From assembly GCF_964355755.1 (NCBI RefSeq), contig NC_092670.1:23995201-24055200 (forward strand): a stretch of DNA of 60,000 nucleotides. Direction: 5' to 3'. Within the stretch, counting starts at the first letter, position 1, and the number at the start of each line of letters is the position of its first letter. Origin of the DNA: Antedon mediterranea. Taxonomy: Eukaryota; Echinodermata; Crinoidea; Comatulida; Antedonidae. The translations under genes and the position numbers were made by a program. Of the stretch, positions 1 through 12,900 are shown in pieces. Under the pieces are notes generated by a model that saw only the letters and a program-made list of their open reading frames with translations, was not told the origin of the DNA and did no database searches.

Positions 1-275
1 TATAACTTCGCTTGTCATTGGTTAAAACGCTTGCGTTGCGTTTACGTTCTAGTGGGAACCAAGCTTTAGACATAACGCAACGTACGTGCATTGACAATCA
101 CAGGCTACAGTTGTAATGACCCATTGCGTCGTGAGTGATCTTCCTAGTTGGAAGCAAACATTGTATTCCACGCAGGGACGTAAACGCAACGCAGTAATTT
201 ATCACAAGCTACAGTTCCGCTCGTGGTTGGTCAATTATTACTTGTGTTGCGCGTACATTCTTGAGTTGCTTGGTA
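1..275 (-). mobile_element. MITE family 1, cut by window start, plus degraded neighbour
   Basis: Positions 1-69 are the reverse complement of the left half of the copy at 14932, ending in 'tagtgggaaccaagcttta', so the element continues outside the window. Positions 70-275 contain scrambled pieces of the same family: 'acgtaaacgcaacgcag', 'ttggtcaattattac' and 'tgtgttgcgcgtac'. This looks like an older copy broken up next to a younger one. No coding content is seen. Confidence 0.7.
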
Positions 276-1248
276 ACCAAACAGTGTATAATATTGAGAT
301 ATTATTATATAAACGCATGTATTTACGTCTTAGTAGCATTCACGATGAATAAGTATGATTATCATCTTCCATGGCACCCTAATGCAGCATTAACATTCAC
401 TCATCAATCAATGCATGGATATACTAGTGCGTTGAACTTTAGTTATTGTATGTATTCCCCTGTTCCAGTCAGTATGTTTTTTATATTTTGTGATGCATGA
501 AATTTGATTTTATTCAAATACATACGCAACGTCAGGAATTGAGGAAAATGGTAGTAGGCCTAAACACAAACACAAAGCGACAAATTACTGTAGGCCCTTG
601 TGATGAGTGTTTGATAAAAACTCTTTCACGTGGTAACATTTAAATATATTGCATAATGTATATACTATAATATAGTCTAAACATTATATATATTATATGC
701 TTAGGGTATGTAGGCAGGTCAGTTCACCTGTGGAGTGAATTATTATTATTCGGGATACACAGTACGAAGGACCCAGGTAACATGAAAGTTTATAATGTGT
801 GTCGTCCACCTAATAGGCCGGATCGCAGGTCATTTCCCAACATTTCTATTCACCTTTTCATACCCGGTAAAAATAGCAATGTCTAACGCACATCTTTCTT
901 GTATATGTCTTGGTAGATACATTGAGAAATCACACATGTACATGCATGCAGTTGTTCCGATATCAGTTGTTACAATCTTTAGGAAACTCTATAGAGTATT
1001 AGGAACGAACCGCCATGTTTCCAGTGAATGTTTTTCAATTTAAATTCAAATGTAATTTATTAGTGAAATGTTCATACCATGAATAAACATTTGAATTGTT
1101 ATGGCGAGACAAATTGATTAGTTTATGCTTGAAATGATTTCAAATGAAGTTTCATTAACTTTTTGCTTCGTGTTTAGAATAATGAACAAGTAGAATTAGT
1201 TTTCAATATTACACAATCAGAATATGTTAGTTCGGAATTAAATTAAGT
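276..1248. other. Gene-free AT-rich stretch
   Basis: Only short random reading frames are present. There is no recognisable protein motif, RNA gene or repeat beyond simple AT runs such as the 'tatatattatat' near 686. Confidence 0.5.
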
Positions 1249-1431
1249 TAAAGCTTGGTTCCCACTAGAACGCAACGCGAGACGTAAGTGCAACGTACAT
1301 AACGCATTGGTTCTAACTAAAACGCAAGCAATCGAGTTGACCAATCACAAGCGACAGTTTGGATAATCAATCGCTTGTGTGATTGGTTAAATTGAATACG
1401 TTGCGTTACGTCCTAGTGGAAACCAAGCTTA
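1249..1431. mobile_element. MITE family 1, full-length diverged copy
   Basis: A 183-bp palindromic element. It begins 'taaagcttggttcccacta' and ends 'tagtggaaaccaagctt', giving inverted termini of about 19 bp. Internally it has 'gaccaatcacaagcga' and the mirrored 'cgcttgtgtgattggtt', the same layout as the copies at 14932 and 57873. It has no coding capacity, so any movement would need a transposase supplied elsewhere. Confidence 0.8.
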
Positions 1432-1439
1432 ATTTTTGT

Positions 1440-1497
1440 AAAGTAGGCGTTGTGAGTACGTCCGTATTGTGTTGCATCCTAGTAGGAACCAAGTTTA
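1440..1497. mobile_element. MITE family 1, half-element remnant
   Basis: Only the right half remains, with 'gttgcatcctagtaggaacc' running into 'aagttta'. It lies 8 bp after the full copy at 1249-1431, which suggests nested or tandem insertion. Confidence 0.55.
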
Positions 1498-1626
1498 ATA
1501 ATTTGTTTGAAGAAACTGTCTCTGTGAATTCATTATTTTTTATTTTCAAAATCTAAGTCGTACAGTATATAACACTCAAACGCAACATAACGACGTATTA
1601 GTCTTGCGAAGGTGCGGTCACTTCCT

Positions 1627-1694
1627 AATGCTTGGTTCCCACTAGTGACGCAACATAACGCATTGCGTTGCGTCCTAGTGGGAAGCATGCTTTA
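1627..1694. mobile_element. MITE family 1, short internal-deletion copy
   Basis: A 68-bp palindrome with both termini ('tgcttggttcccactag' and 'ctagtgggaagcatgcttta') but almost no internal sequence. It is a deletion derivative of the 180-bp form. Confidence 0.7.
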
Positions 1695-2584
1695 GGACAA
1701 TTTATACAGACAACGGTAACGGTAAACGGAAAACAAAAATAGATTCTATATGTTTTCCAATAAAGCACTAAATGATGTAAAAGCACTAAATGATGTACTT
1801 ACACTAATTATTATGTTATAGAAACACAGGTGAGATTATACATGCAATTAATCATGATTGACCTAAAATATCTACATTACGTAACATTTACGTTTTAAAA
1901 AGTGAAAAACTCCAAAAAAACACCAACATATTATTCGAACTATATTATCATTATGCTTCATATCTTTTGAATTGAAAGTTGGTCAAGAACGAACACAAAG
2001 ACAGATTGTTAACTACACTAGGCCTAAATGTATAATTTTATAGTAGAGCATGGAGTAATTACTTAAGGGAGGAAGGTTGTAGTCAGGAGACAAGAAACTG
2101 CAGATGTTGTTTATTGTCTCTAGACATAATACCGTAAAAGAATCGGGTACTTAAGTAAGTGTTATAAATTTACTGTGTTATTGTCTTCTATTAAGTTTCC
2201 CATGGCTTGAGTATAGGCATGAACGGATCGTAATATTTATTAGTTATTGCCGCAAAACTATGACGATTGTCTTAGCCGTTTTCTTACGCCAGCACTGATA
2301 TTTCAAAGTGTTCCCGACACGTACAGTAAGCTTTTAGTCATTCCCATAATTTTCAATTTATATTATAAATAGAACACGTATAACGAGAGATATAAATACA
2401 CCTCTGTCAGAATGCCTCCGAGAACTACGTATTTAATAACAATCAAACGTTTAGTTCTCCCGGGCGATAGGCTTAGAAAACTGATTTGATTAAAACATAC
2501 CTCCCTGCGACACTTTACAATACACGTGATGCATACAATATAAAATTCCGGTAATACATTTTGGGTTATATTTAGGCACTTTAA
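1695..2584. other. Gene-free stretch with one diverged dispersed repeat
   Basis: No supported gene. Positions about 2085-2132 ('gcagatgttgtttattgtc' and flanks) resemble 5916-5967 ('gcaaaatgttctttattgtc'), indicating two diverged copies of one dispersed sequence of unknown type. Confidence 0.4.
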
Positions 2585-2703
2585 AAAACAAGGCCATACA
2601 TGGCTGCAGTCGCGTGCTCAAGTTAGTGTTTACCAACCAACCAACTGACCGACCAACCGACCAACCAACCAACCGACCGACATAGTGGGCTGTGAGCTGT
2701 AGA
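2585..2703. repeat. Dispersed repeat with (accg/acca)n core, copy 1
   Basis: The order is 'aaggccatacatggct', 'gttagtgtttacc', an irregular accA/accG tetranucleotide run (2631-2681), then 'acatagtgggctgtgagctg'. The same order recurs at 26526-26613, so this is an interspersed repeat carrying a microsatellite rather than a lone microsatellite. A chance reading frame on the minus strand through it (VGRSVGWLV-type peptide) is only the tetranucleotide translated. Confidence 0.7.
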
Positions 2704-3291
2704 CAAAATTGCCTTTAGTACCATAGGCTAATATGTATAAAACTCGATCGTATATATTTTCGAACAATACATCACTTTGTTGCAAAAACATTGGCCTATA
2801 CTCCTCTTTCAATTGGCACATTAAAACAAATCCAATTCAATGTTCAGCGCACTTTAATATCCTCTGTCTAGGTTTACAGCAGACAAGACAGTGCATGATA
2901 TCTTTAAAAATTAACAGATTATCTTTCGAACAAAGACTTAATTATGATATTATCGTGATTTAAACAGGCTGATGTAGCTGTCATTAGTCTATCAATTAAG
3001 GTAATGACGTGTTAGCTTAACAAACTGTTTTGGATGAATTATTGGATAAATGCAAATTATCTGTTCGCACGTTCGCATTGTTTTTATTATATAACGAATC
3101 CTAATTGGCTATTTATTTCGGTAAAAGATATTTTTGGATGCTATTCTTGGAAAACGTACGTACCTCAGGTTGTTGTTTATTTGTGATCAAACTTTAGTTT
3201 ATTTTGTATAATAACAGCATGTCTAATTAGGCTTGTAAGTGGTATTTAGGTTTGTAAGTGGGATTAAACTGTTTATTTTTTTACCCTACTA
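2704..3291. other. Gene-free AT-rich stretch
   Basis: No gene, RNA or clear repeat recognised. Frames are short and without family motifs. Confidence 0.5.
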
Positions 3292-3485
3292 AAGAGTGGT
3301 TACCACACTAGGACGCAATGGACGAAGCGTACGAAATAAAAAAAAAAGAAGCGCAATATTGAAGTCATTTGACACGTGGTTGGTTCATCCAAACTATCGC
3401 TTAATGTGATTGGCCAACTCACTTTTGCGTTGCGCCTACGTCGTTACGTTGCATCATGTTGGTTGATGGTGGGAACCATCCTTTA
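3292..3485. mobile_element. MITE family 1, strongly diverged copy
   Basis: It has termini 'gtggttaccacactagga' and 'gatggtgggaaccatccttta', with internal 'tttgcgttgcgcctacgtcg' and 'gtgattggcc'. An A-rich run has expanded near 3338-3350. It is the most degraded recognisable full-length member in the window. Confidence 0.65.
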
Positions 3486-6400
3486 TAGCACTCATAGAAT
3501 TGAAGTATGGCGATCCTTGTTATGATGGGATGATGTATTATAGACGGATGTGGTGAGTATAATTCCAGTATACATCATTTATTGATTGATTGATTTATTA
3601 ATGATATAAGCCAGCACACATCACAGATTTTATCACTGATCATACGACTATATGCAATTATATCCTTAAACTTAAAAATGAAGATTTAGTTTAATATTAT
3701 TTATCGATGGATCAATCGGGATCTTTCAATACTGTATGTTATAATCGTAAAGTCATCCATTTTATTTCATTAATTGCGTTTGTTAAACGACATTACTTCC
3801 ATAGAATTAACTTTGTAGACTGGCAACATTACATGTATTCAGTCTTTTCAGATTGTAGATTAATTCTTAGTTTTCCATAAATCAGCGCCTTGAATTGTTA
3901 AAACGGTAATTTGAGTAGATAAATAATAATGTACAGGTATTGATATATTTGATTGGTAATTGATTGATTTTTTGATTAACTTTCAAAATTATTTTGTTTC
4001 ACTTTATATTATACTTCCAAACGTTCATTCCATTTCCTAACTCTTTCTTCATTATAACTCGCATATCAATCATGTTATTCATTCAAACATATTGCACGCA
4101 GCTAGTTTTACAAAACCGTAAACATTTATATAATAATAGATCCTACGTGTTATGATATTTGCTCTCGTATATCCGGCACTAAAATTCAAAAACAACATTT
4201 AAGTAAATATTCGATTAGGCCCACAAAAGCCAATTTGAATTGTCGGCTTAAATTTGTTCGGTCTAGTCTGCTTGACAACTGATTATTTGTATGGGTTCTG
4301 CTATTATAATAATACTATGTGTAGTTATTAGGAAATCATGGAAATATAAATTTGCATTGGCAGTTAAGTAGTGACGTCACCGTTAACCCTGGAGTTACCC
4401 TTTAAGTTCAAACATCATCACATTTATACAGCTATTAGTTTTGCTACACTCTTGTTTATTGAATTTCGTTGTATTATGCTATCTATTTTATCTACCACTG
4501 ATGATGAGGCATAAGCCTATTAATTCATTTCACAATATTCCAATGTTTGTTTACCGTGTTCCTTACGTTTATTTTATACCATCGCGCCATAAACACACGA
4601 ATGATTTGTTAAGGTAGATTTGCAAATAACATATTATCTGAGGACAATTTATAGGTCCGTATCGGACACTAAAAAAGTTTTATTTACACATTAATTAATC
4701 AGCAAAGGGCATGCGTACCAATATTCTAAACTCATTCTGAACTGGGATCGTACGCTATGCTGAGTAGAGATCAGCATACCAGAAAAGCAGCTGATAAAAC
4801 CGTTTAAGCCAAACCTGGGGCAATATTGAAGACCAATTCATATGAAGTTTATATTAATTACGAGTTAAACCGACTTTTGCATTTTAATTCAGCACGTTAT
4901 TTTGTAAACGTATATTTACTTTGGGTATTATGTTTGTTTTTGTCAGTGTGTCAGGGCTAGACTATGGCACGCGCGTTGAACAAAATGCAACCGGTGGCAA
5001 ATTGCCTTCCGATAATTATCATTATTGGCCTAATTGCGGTATTCTTAACCTATATCTCTGTACTTTTTACCGAAAGTATTCTCTAAGTAAATAAGGACAT
5101 GGATTATACGACGGTATAAGGTTGGAACTATATACAGACAACTATTAACCAATCAGTGAACATTAAACTACTGATAAGTAGGCCTACGCGCTAGACGATG
5201 CAATGACGTAACTATACGCATGCACTACGAATCATTCGGCAATTCACTGTACTTTTGGACTGGTCGATTTCGTCCTCGTCTTACACACTCTCCATGACTA
5301 ATAAGAGTAGGCCTACCAATCGGGAATTAAAATATCCGAGATTAAACAGGTCGTGGCATACATTCACTCCATTCCCTGCGCATGCGTAGTATCAACATTA
5401 TCCGTTGATAACTAATTAGACATAGTATAGCTGTATACTTTATGGCTAATAAATATAGGCCTTTTAGTGAACATGAAATATAATTCTTTCTCAACGTAAT
5501 AAAAATGTGTTTTTAACGAGTTAACTTCATCGACCCGATTACACAGAATGATATGTACAAATATATCAATTTAGTTTTAATGGTGTTACATTAAGCCTAT
5601 TTTCAGTGATGTAAGAAGAAATTGTAATTTTAAAACAAGAATTTAAAAAATATAAATAATTTGACACGCTGTGTTGATATTAGATGACTTCAAGAGTTTA
5701 GTTTGATTTGAATTATTAATTTAAATGATACAGTAGTATGGTGCTGCATCAGCCCATGGGACCTGCAGTATCATGCCAAGAGAAAATAAACATGGTCAAG
5801 TATTGTGTTTGCTGAACAGGCCTATTATCAATATAGCACATCACCTATTAACTAATCCTCTAAATGATCTCTCACTATAATTATACAGTATCCCATATGG
5901 GATGAAGATTGCTGTGAGAAGACTTGATACTGCAAAATGTTCTTTATTGTCGCAGACATGATACTGCTAGTCATGCATCAGGACGGTAGCATCTTTCCAA
6001 GCATTGAATTAATATATGCAATTATCGACGTGTTTGAAATCATGTTTTAATGTTTCGGTGGCACTGATATTTATTTTATAAACATTTCTTCAAGGCGTCG
6101 TGTATTTAATTGCGTAATAAATGTATTATTACAATGCATACGGCTAGAGATTAATTAAAAACGCGTTGTCAACACTTCCATGAAACAACTGAAATATAAA
6201 TTAAATTGAGTATATAGGCTACAGTAGGCCTACATTGGAGAACTGCCTTTCTACACACTTTTAATTCGCTACTTGCGTTGATTGAAATAAGTTATCTTTG
6301 TTTAATATGAGCTCACTGGTTTCAATTTAAAACAAAGTTAAAGTCTGAGTTCACTGTGCCAATGCGTCACCCTGACCATAAACGCGTCAAGATAAAACAA

Positions 6401-8954
6401 TCAATGTGTACGATTTATTGTGGCACGAAGAATTGAAACGAGTTGTGCTTGATTTATTTACAACCCAAGTTATACAAGAAGGTTTAATTTATAAACTTAG
6501 GCTTCCAAATTGTTGAAAGTATAACATCCACATATTGCATGCAGTCAAAAATAATTAATTGGTATACTATGAATGTGTTGCGACTTATGGCACCGGGTAT
6601 GGCACAACTAACCCGAACGAGGAGGTAGGATTGACTATTTCTGAAGAAATAAACAATGATGATTACAGTGCTGCGAACAGGGTGAGAGTTCCAGAAAGAC
6701 GAAATAACGTTATAATATACATGTCTAAGTTTTGTCCTAAAAACGTGCTGTCGATCTGAGCCCGTATTGGCAATCAACGAGTCGCCAGCTAGCTCTAAAC
6801 GCTGATGTACTTTTATTTGACTCATTTCCCACATGACCCGATATAGGAACAAAAAATAATGTTGATACTTTATGCGTTCCGATTATTAGTAAATATCAGA
6901 TTCATTGCGCGCAATCTATTATTAATTGAAATCATGTGGTAAAAAGATTATTCTTGTCTGATCATGAAAGTATCTAATTATAGGGCCTATACCTCCATGG
7001 TCTGATAGCGTCAGCACTCAATCACAGTTAGTATGATTTTTATTTTGTCTTCTTTGAATTTCTAAAGAAATTGTATTAGAATATAAACAATTAAGATTGT
7101 AAATCTTTTCGTCTCCTCGCGTAAAACAATATACCAAATAAGAAAACAGATCCATTTATGCTTTCTGCGTATAATTTATGAGCGCCAAAAAAATAGCATG
7201 ATTTTGGATTGAATGTAGATATAAACACGTAATTCGTTACTATGTTTAATGATAAGTTTGCTATCTATCTCTAAGGCAAAGGACTCAATTAGTATTATGA
7301 CAGAAAAGGTTACACAGCCGAGTAACTCGTATAAAAAGGATTAACATTTCAGGTCTACAGCATATCGGCTATACTCTTGCCACCCCACCCACTTCCCCAC
7401 TTCACAATGTATATACCTAAGAATCGAATATACAAGGACAGGAAGAAGCAAGTAATTATCGATAGTTTCCACTATGTTTACATTTTTTTGATTGGATAAA
7501 TCATTTTTTGTGGGAGTTCACCAGTATGGTCATCAGGCTAGGCCTACTATGTTACTTTTACTACCGTAACTAAATACTGAAAAAAGTCTGCTTGTTATAG
7601 TAGAAATTGGGCAAAAAATGTATCTCATGCCCATGATATTTAAGATAATTCATATTTGGTTGTCGTGATTTCTGTACACGTGTTTAATTTATGTGAGTTT
7701 TACCAAATATTATATCTGAAATTCATAAATTCATGTAGCTGAGCCTAAAATTCTAGAATCTTATGAATTAGCGCAAGGAAGTCATCTGTTACTGACGTTT
7801 AATTGTTTTTCTTTTCTTTTTTATGTTTCTTTGTATTGATTTTCACATGTGAAGTGAAATAAAAGGAAATGTCAAGGATTTTGTTATTGCGCTATATATC
7901 GACTTTGGAAAATCCTAAACAAAATATTCTCACTCTATCAAACATTAATTCGCAATGCAATTAAAATTGAAACTGATATAAATTGTGTAAATACATAACA
8001 TTAATGGTCATTTGTTTGTACCGGAGTGAACTTGATTACACTTAATATTGATTACAGTTAAAGCTGCACAGGTGGCCTAAATAAGAAGCTTGCGATTACC
8101 GATAAGCGTCATTTATTGTGCGCATGCGCGGAAAAACTCCACACGACACAATTGTGGCTGATTCTAAGTTCTGACAGCGATAAGTGACAAAATAATTGCG
8201 TAGGTTGTCGTAAATCGGAAGTTTAAGTTTGTCATCTCTCGGCAGAATCTGTAATACGAGTGTAAAGGATCATTTAAATTTATCGCGCGAGGTTCAAAAG
8301 TCTGTTATTACACGCGGTTTGCATGATTGGTAACAATGCTTAAGATGCGCAGCGTCCACTCGCTCCACCCGAGAGTCGTGCGTTATGCGCATAAACAAAT
8401 AATGTGTATGTGTTAACGTATTGTCTAGGGTAATAATTATATAAAGCTTAACTCACGTGAAACGACCGTCTATGACATTATTTGTAATTAATACATCAAA
8501 TAAAATAGGCGCCGTCAAAATGACTAGATTATTTCGATGTTTGATGGGAGATTAGGTTGTTCTTGTATTCTTAATGCAGGTAAACCAATCACCTAGCAGT
8601 TAAGAACACAATTAGTTCGTCATTACGGTACTACGTCGGATAGGCTTCCAATGTACATATCTAAATCACGAAAGTGTTATTACCACAAATGCGAGCGCCC
8701 ATGCAATCATAATAATAGCTCGGTTCTCTTTACAAAATTGTTTTTGCGTTATTAATAGTAGCAAAGTCGGTATAGGTACGTGTATATCATAATCTCCATC
8801 CATTTTTTTATTAATAAGTTACTGAGGATCGACGATAAGTGTAAATCCATTGTATGTATAATTATTCTTCAATGACAAACCTTTTTACATGGGTTGTTAC
8901 TCTCAAGGTTGTGACTTATTTTTGAAGATACTAAATTAACCTTGGCCTTTGTAT
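3486..8954. other. 5.5-kb stretch with no supportable gene
   Basis: I see no exon-like reading frame, RNA gene or full transposon. Notable items: TAGGCCTA-type words at about 5181, 5306, 6226 and 7540; 'ttaaccctggagttaccctt' at 4384-4403, which matches the array at 8955-9400; and a slightly GC-richer patch at 6560-6840 with overlapping open frames on both strands (66 and 122 codons) that resemble nothing I know. A 'gcgcatgcgc' word (8119-8128) matches the NRF1 consensus but has no gene nearby. Confidence 0.45.
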
Positions 8955-9400
8955 AGTTCTTCTTTATTACTTTAAAGGGTATAGCTCCAGGTTACAATTT
9001 CTTTTTAAACCCGGAGCTAACCTTTAAAGCATGAATGAGTTTTTTTTTTACTTAAAGGGGAACTCAATGTTAACATTTCTTTATTAAGCCCAGTGCTACT
9101 GTACTCTTTAAAGCATGAATGAGTTTTTTACTTAAGGGGAACTCAATGTTTAACATTTCTTTTATTGACCCCGGAGTTACTCTTTATGTATTTACTTTAA
9201 ATGGTAACTCCCGGTTTACAATTTATTTTGTTCACTATAAAATATAGCCTAAACCTTTGCAACAACATTTATAAAATAAGTGGATCAATGTTTATAACAA
9301 ACATAGCAACTTTAAACTCGAACTTACCCTTTCAAACACGAAGTTTTACATTTTTTTTTACTTAAAGGAGATCTCCGTGTTTAAAATTTTCTTTTTAACA
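8955..9400. repeat. Degenerate tandem array, about 100-bp unit
   Basis: Four or so diverged units, each with 'gtttacaatttcttttt', 'cccggagctac', 'ctttaaagcatgaatgag' and 'acttaaaggggaactc'. The 'aaagcatgaatgagtttt' segment recurs almost exactly at about 9026 and 9111. Isolated relatives occur at 4384-4403 and about 10035-10060, so the unit is also dispersed. Both strands of the core word (gtaactcc/ggagttac) appear, giving an inverted-repeat flavour. Confidence 0.6.
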
Positions 9401-9417
9401 ATAAAATATATATATAT

Positions 9418-9949
9418 ATGTATTGTCCCTTGAAACACAAAAAATGAAAAAAAAATATTCAAAATTTAAATTGGCCATATCAAAGTAATAATAAAGTTAT
9501 TCACTTTAAGTCGAAAATTCGAGCCAAAAACAACAGTTTACGTAATTAACAGGTAAATTAATTAGATTACATTTCGTCTGAGAAATCGTCGCAAGCGAAA
9601 GTAAACAAAGATTTCAAACCACGAGTATGCATTATGCATGATGCTAATTAGGATTGTTTACAACTCATCACGGTTGAGAAGGTGTTTTCACACAGATCGC
9701 GAGGAAGTTTTATGATTATGCATACAGAGTAGCCCAACAAGCGCATTGCATTATGGGATATGTTTTGATTGAAAACTTTGACTGGAAGTCAAAGTTATTT
9801 TTTGAACAAAAAAACATCTGTATTTCGGTTAAATTATTTTTTTTTTGAATAATTTTTGGTGAAAGTTAATAACTATTATGATATTTCAAAATGACTGATT
9901 TCGAAATAAAAAAAAAATTTTTTTGGAATTAGTCAAAGGGACAATACAT
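9418..9949. mobile_element. Non-autonomous inverted-repeat element, about 530 bp
   Basis: The left end 'atgtattgtcccttgaaac' and the reverse complement of the right end 'gtcaaagggacaatacat' match over about 16 bp, allowing one base gap. The interior is AT-rich with homopolymer runs and no coding potential. The target-site duplication is unclear because the left flank is a (ta)n run. Probably a DNA-transposon derivative; the superfamily cannot be told from the sequence alone. Confidence 0.6.
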
Positions 9950-12900
9950 CTTTAACAATTTAAAGAATATTGATAATATGAGCGGAGTCAATGTTGTTGT
10001 AAAGGTTTATTTTTTATGATAAACATCACCTACTTTGAACCCGGAGCTACTATTTAAAACATGAGTTATTACAACCCACTGTATATAAGCTGTCATTGTA
10101 ATCCTGGTGCATTGATAGATTTTAAATTCATATCAGTGTATGTTGTATCACCCAAATCATTAACCCAAAATACCGACAAAGAAATTACTATTTGAAATGA
10201 TTGAAACAAATCTACTCCTACTAACCTTAATATTATTGGATATAAAGAGATTCCGAATAACTACGGTATAATCTCTCAGATTTCAATTAAAACTATATAA
10301 CGTTAAGTACTGATTTTCGAATGGATTACATGTCCTGAAACTGGTTGTTTACTGAAATTGGATATTCGGTTCATTTACCTGCTGTTCTCTCTCTATATTT
10401 TCTGATTTACCTAATGAGGCCTGGATGATTAGTTAATCGCGTTTAACGTTTCGAAGAAAATAATCTAAATTGATCCAAAACTTGTGGTATAAAAAATAAT
10501 TATTTATAAATGACAAAGGTAACTGTGTCGTACATTATTACTCAAAATTATCGTTAGAAATCGAATAACAATTGAAACAAATGTTACTAGACCATTATTC
10601 TCTATATTTAGAAAAAATATATGTTAAATGCCATTAGTCCATTCTGTAACGTCTGTTTTGTTTATGTTAGTCCGTTTTCTAAATTAAGCGTAAATTCTTC
10701 GAACATTTTGAATTTTATTACATTAACGTTAGAATCATTTATAACTATTTTTTATTGCGAATTTAATTTCTCGCATTAATTTAACCCATTACGAAAGCTT
10801 TTAGTAAAAGCAATCATATTTTCTAATAATGGTCATGTTAAATTTTGTTCATTTTTACTACTTATAATATATTTTTTTTTATTACATTCTTTTTTAGGAG
10901 AATAACACAAAATTCAGTATTTGAAAACAAAGATGATGTAATAAGAGGCCTACATGCATTAAAGCTCACATTTCTACTACATTTTTAAAAATACAACTGG
11001 AATTACTTCAGAATGGACTCAATTTATTGCAGTAATGTTAATATGTTGTACTAATTATTATTATAAGTTTGATTTTTTACTTTAAAAAAAACCATGTTTC
11101 ATATGATTTCAACAAGAAAACAAAGAATTACAAAGTACACACAGAACAAAAACAAAATACAAGGATTGTCAAAAGCGAACGTAATCACAGTAGGAAGATT
11201 TTCCTTCTGTAGCAATTCTGAATAAAATTGAAAATAAAAATTGATATAATGATTTACAAAAACAAAATTGTAATCAAACTTAATTGATAAATTAAAAATT
11301 AATAAACGGGGAGAGAATAGGAGAATTTAGGTATGGACTAAACACAGAACAGATATACTGTCAAAATATTTGAATAATTTTCCTAGGTATAGGCCTGCAA
11401 TCAAGACATATCCATGTTGAATGACAACAGATGGGTAATCTGGAATAATTATGTGTACGTGTGTGGGTTGTCCCACAATACGATATTGATATCCAAATAG
11501 AAAAGTTAATTAAATATAACACATAATACAATAACGTTAATATGGAAGTCAGCCAATCGATAAATAATTACGAGAAACCTACCTCAGTCAAATGATCTTT
11601 GATGAGGTTGTTTTGGTCAGGTGTTTTTATAGACTCTTAATTACAATTCGGAATACACCTCCTTTTTCTATTTTGTAGGCTTCGTTGAATCTAGAACAAA
11701 CAGACGAGTGTTGTTATTACTAAAAGTCCACCGAATTATTATTATTATTATCGCACATTTCAAATAAATTAGTTCAGTGAACGGTAGTCAATCAGTTTGT
11801 CAATGTTTGGTTGCAAGGTGTAAGTATTACAGGTCATCTTTGGTATTAGTCAGACTTTTTGCTAAAAAAAAGTGTCGCGTTAAAGTCAATTAAACAGGTT
11901 TATCGATTTTATCGTGAATTAGGAATTGCCACCAATCTCAGTTTGACATTTATCAGGTAACAAATAAGATGTATCGATAGTAAAGCAGTTGTTAAAGGTA
12001 TGAATTAGTCAACTACTTTCTTCAATTAGTCTAAGTGATAGAAATGAAGAACAAAGCTAGTTTGGACTGGAAATTAGTAAGATACATGTCGGACAGTAGG
12101 ATAGGTCATTTTGGTCAATTCCTGTTTGTTAATCAAGACAGTTTGTGAAATATAATATATATCTCAGTGGCAAGTCAGTTCGTCACAGCGGGCAAAAGAT
12201 ATTTCTTATAGCAAGCACTCAATATAGACTCCAGGGTTGAAGTCATTCAGTTTCCAGTTTGTCGGTTAGTCCATCAGTTAAGAAGCTTTAATGCAAATCG
12301 TTAACGTGATTTAATGTTTTTGCTATTAAAGTGACTAATAAGCTAATGTGATTATACTGCTTTTCTATTTACGGCGTCAAGCACGCTGTTAATAACTCCT
12401 TACATGTAAGACTATAATAGCATTAGAAAAGTGTCTCTCTAATCATCTTCCGTTATTAAACGAATTTGTGTGTTATTAGCTATCAATCCTGATGTACATA
12501 GATAGGTTTTATTTTATTGTACATCATTTCTTGTATCATATAATGTTCTTTTGACAATTATGGAGAAATGCAAACAAGGCTACTGAGCAACGATTACAAA
12601 AAGAAAATGCCTAGGCCAGTAATTAATTCAGGGTTCTTTGAAAAATCTACTGTATATTGAAACGTGATGATAGTCTCCAACGGTGTATTCTTGAGCTAAA
12701 ACATGTAATCGTTATAAAAGAACCATGCACAGTCATCCATAAAAGATCAATGTTATATATGCAGAGTTGTAGATTGAATTTGCACGGATATATATGAACG
12801 TTTAATTAAGTGGTGGACATCATGTTGACGTGCCAGTGAAGAACCTTATAATCTAGTGTGAGTGGTGCTATATTCCACTGTGCCGGTAGACGTCATACGT

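Noticed and set aside
2490-2821. Minus-strand peptides rich in VGRLVGQLVGW
   Set aside because: Translation of the acc(a/g) tetranucleotide run inside a dispersed repeat.
6484-6852. 122-codon minus-strand gene
   Set aside because: No family motif, no splice context, and the length is within chance for AT-rich DNA.
8119-8128. NRF1 site marking a promoter
   Set aside because: The word fits the consensus but no gene starts within several kilobases.
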